A DNA stretch of 14,370 bases, from contig DATDCV010000524.1 of NCBI GenBank assembly GCA_036524155.1, positions 1 to 14,370 on the forward strand, in the 5' to 3' direction. Below, one piece after another: positions 13,728-14,370 of the stretch. A program made the position numbers and the translations under genes. The stretch is from DATDCV01 sp036524155. GTDB lineage: Bacteria > Verrucomicrobiota > Verrucomicrobiia > Limisphaerales > UBA8199. Each line of letters opens with the position of its first letter. Positions within the stretch are counted from its first letter, which is position 1. The notes below the pieces were generated by a model. It did not search any database, was not told the DNA's origin, and saw only the letters and a program-made list of their open reading frames with translations.

Positions 13728-14370
13728 GGGGAACTTCGGCTGGAAGGCCTTCCCGCCTTGGCGGCCGGGGTCAGGACAATGTTTTTGTAGGCTATGCCGC
13801 CGTGATCCCCTTGCAGATAGATCGGTCCTGGTAATTCTTCCTGGCTGTCCATGGCCCCACCCGTGAGGCCGGGTATTTCTTTGTTGTCGATAATCGTCTG
13901 GCCGTTTTGTACGACCGTCACGTAGCGGCCCACCAGCGTGATCTCGAAGGTCTGCCAAACGCCCGGGCGTCGGGGTTGCTCCGGAGTCGGTGCAAGGAAA
14001 CCATAGACAGCGCCCATATGATGGTTCGGGGGCTCCTGGAGGGAATCGTCTTCCACCTGCACCTCGTAGCGTCCGCGCAGATAGATGCCGCTATTGGCGT
14101 TAGTGGGGCAGTTCACCTCGATATGCAATTTGAAATCCTGGAATTTTCCTTCCGTCGCGATATTCGAACCGGCGGATTGATTCACCAAGCAGCCTTTGTC
14201 CACCACCCAACTGGAGGACTTCGCCGGATTATCGAAGGTCCACCCGCTGAAATTGGTGCCGTTGAATAGCCTGATCGGCCCAGCCCACTTCACGTGAGCT
14301 GATCGTCTGAGGGCGGGGGCGCGTTTGCCGGTCCAGCTCCAGGCCGTTCCATTGGGTCCCTGGGCTGAAC
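13724..14370 (-). CDS. DUF1080 (3-keto-disaccharide hydrolase) protein, 5' end outside window
   Basis: 214 C-terminal residues of a frame that is open to the right edge. DUF1080 is a concanavalin-like jelly-roll found in many secreted planctomycete and verrucomicrobial proteins; some members hydrolyse 3-keto-glycosides. Visible motifs: RLFNGTNFSGWTF, DFKLHIEVN, NSGIYLRGRYEVQVEDD, GVWQTFEITLVGRYVTVVQN and GPIYLQGDHGGIAYKNIVLT. Upstream of the domain lies NGTAWSWTGKRAPALRRS, a linker I associate with the second of two tandem DUF1080 domains, so the whole protein probably has two and a signal peptide. A GTG at 14293 is in frame but is not needed as a start. The enzyme fits the glycan-degradation theme of GH97 and GH9. 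Confidence 0.92.
   Translation of the reverse strand, partial: SAQGPNGTAWSWTGKRAPALRRSAHVKWAGPIRLFNGTNFSGWTFDNPAKSSSWVVDKGCLVNQSAGSNIATEGKFQDFKLHIEVNCPTNANSGIYLRGRYEVQVEDDSLQEPPNHHMGAVYGFLAPTPEQPRRPGVWQTFEITLVGRYVTVVQNGQTIIDNKEIPGLTGGAMDSQEELPGPIYLQGDHGGIAYKNIVLTPAAKAGRPSSRSSP

Noticed and set aside
1..14370. CRISPR array, rRNA, insertion sequence or transposase
   Set aside because: No regularly spaced repeats, rRNA-like stretches or transposase motifs were seen on either strand.

Overview
The window looks like a soil or freshwater Verrucomicrobiota chromosome (Pedosphaera/Limisphaerales-like). This rests on gene content: secreted glycan-degrading enzymes (GH97, GH9, DUF1080), a secreted BspA-type leucine-rich-repeat protein with a C-terminal tail of the kind I recall from this phylum, moderately high GC, and few clear Shine-Dalgarno sites. 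It is an inference from memory, not a database match.

Layout. (1) 1-1414, minus: 5' two-thirds of a GH97 lipoprotein glycosidase, leaving the window on the left. (2) 1793-8337: a 6.5-kb block bounded by two identical 25-bp direct repeats. Each repeat contains the 3' end of a tRNA, starting exactly at T54 of the T-loop and running through the T-stem, acceptor strand, discriminator base and CCA. The acceptor strand fits tRNA-Gly. This is the signature of an integrated genomic island, although no integrase and no intact tRNA are in view. (3) 8445-12564, minus: a secreted LRR protein, a secreted GH9 enzyme, and a stub of a uroporphyrinogen-decarboxylase-family gene coupled to GH9 by an ATGA overlap and cut off close to the island's right repeat. 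(4) 12853-13727, plus: a small helical protein and a DUF6036 nucleotidyltransferase, overlapping as GTGA, probably a toxin-antitoxin-like pair. (5) 13724-14370, minus: the C-terminal part of a DUF1080 protein, leaving the window on the right.

Inside the island, the centre is a minus-strand four-gene operon: a 956-residue TOTE-type primase / superfamily-2 helicase / DUF559 nuclease fusion, then three small genes of unknown function (377, ~103 and ~181 residues) separated by only 14-32 bp. I read it as a conflict (defence-type) operon. It is flanked on both sides by decayed toxin-antitoxin genes: a frameshifted AbiEi-family gene on the left, and on the right a DUF433 antitoxin with a nonsense codon plus a DUF5615 PIN-like toxin whose 3' part is replaced by the tRNA-derived repeat. 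The flanking TA genes are dead or dying while the operon is open.

The most novel points are the partner genes of the primase-helicase-nuclease and the tRNA-fragment borders, one of which is fused in frame to the toxin gene.
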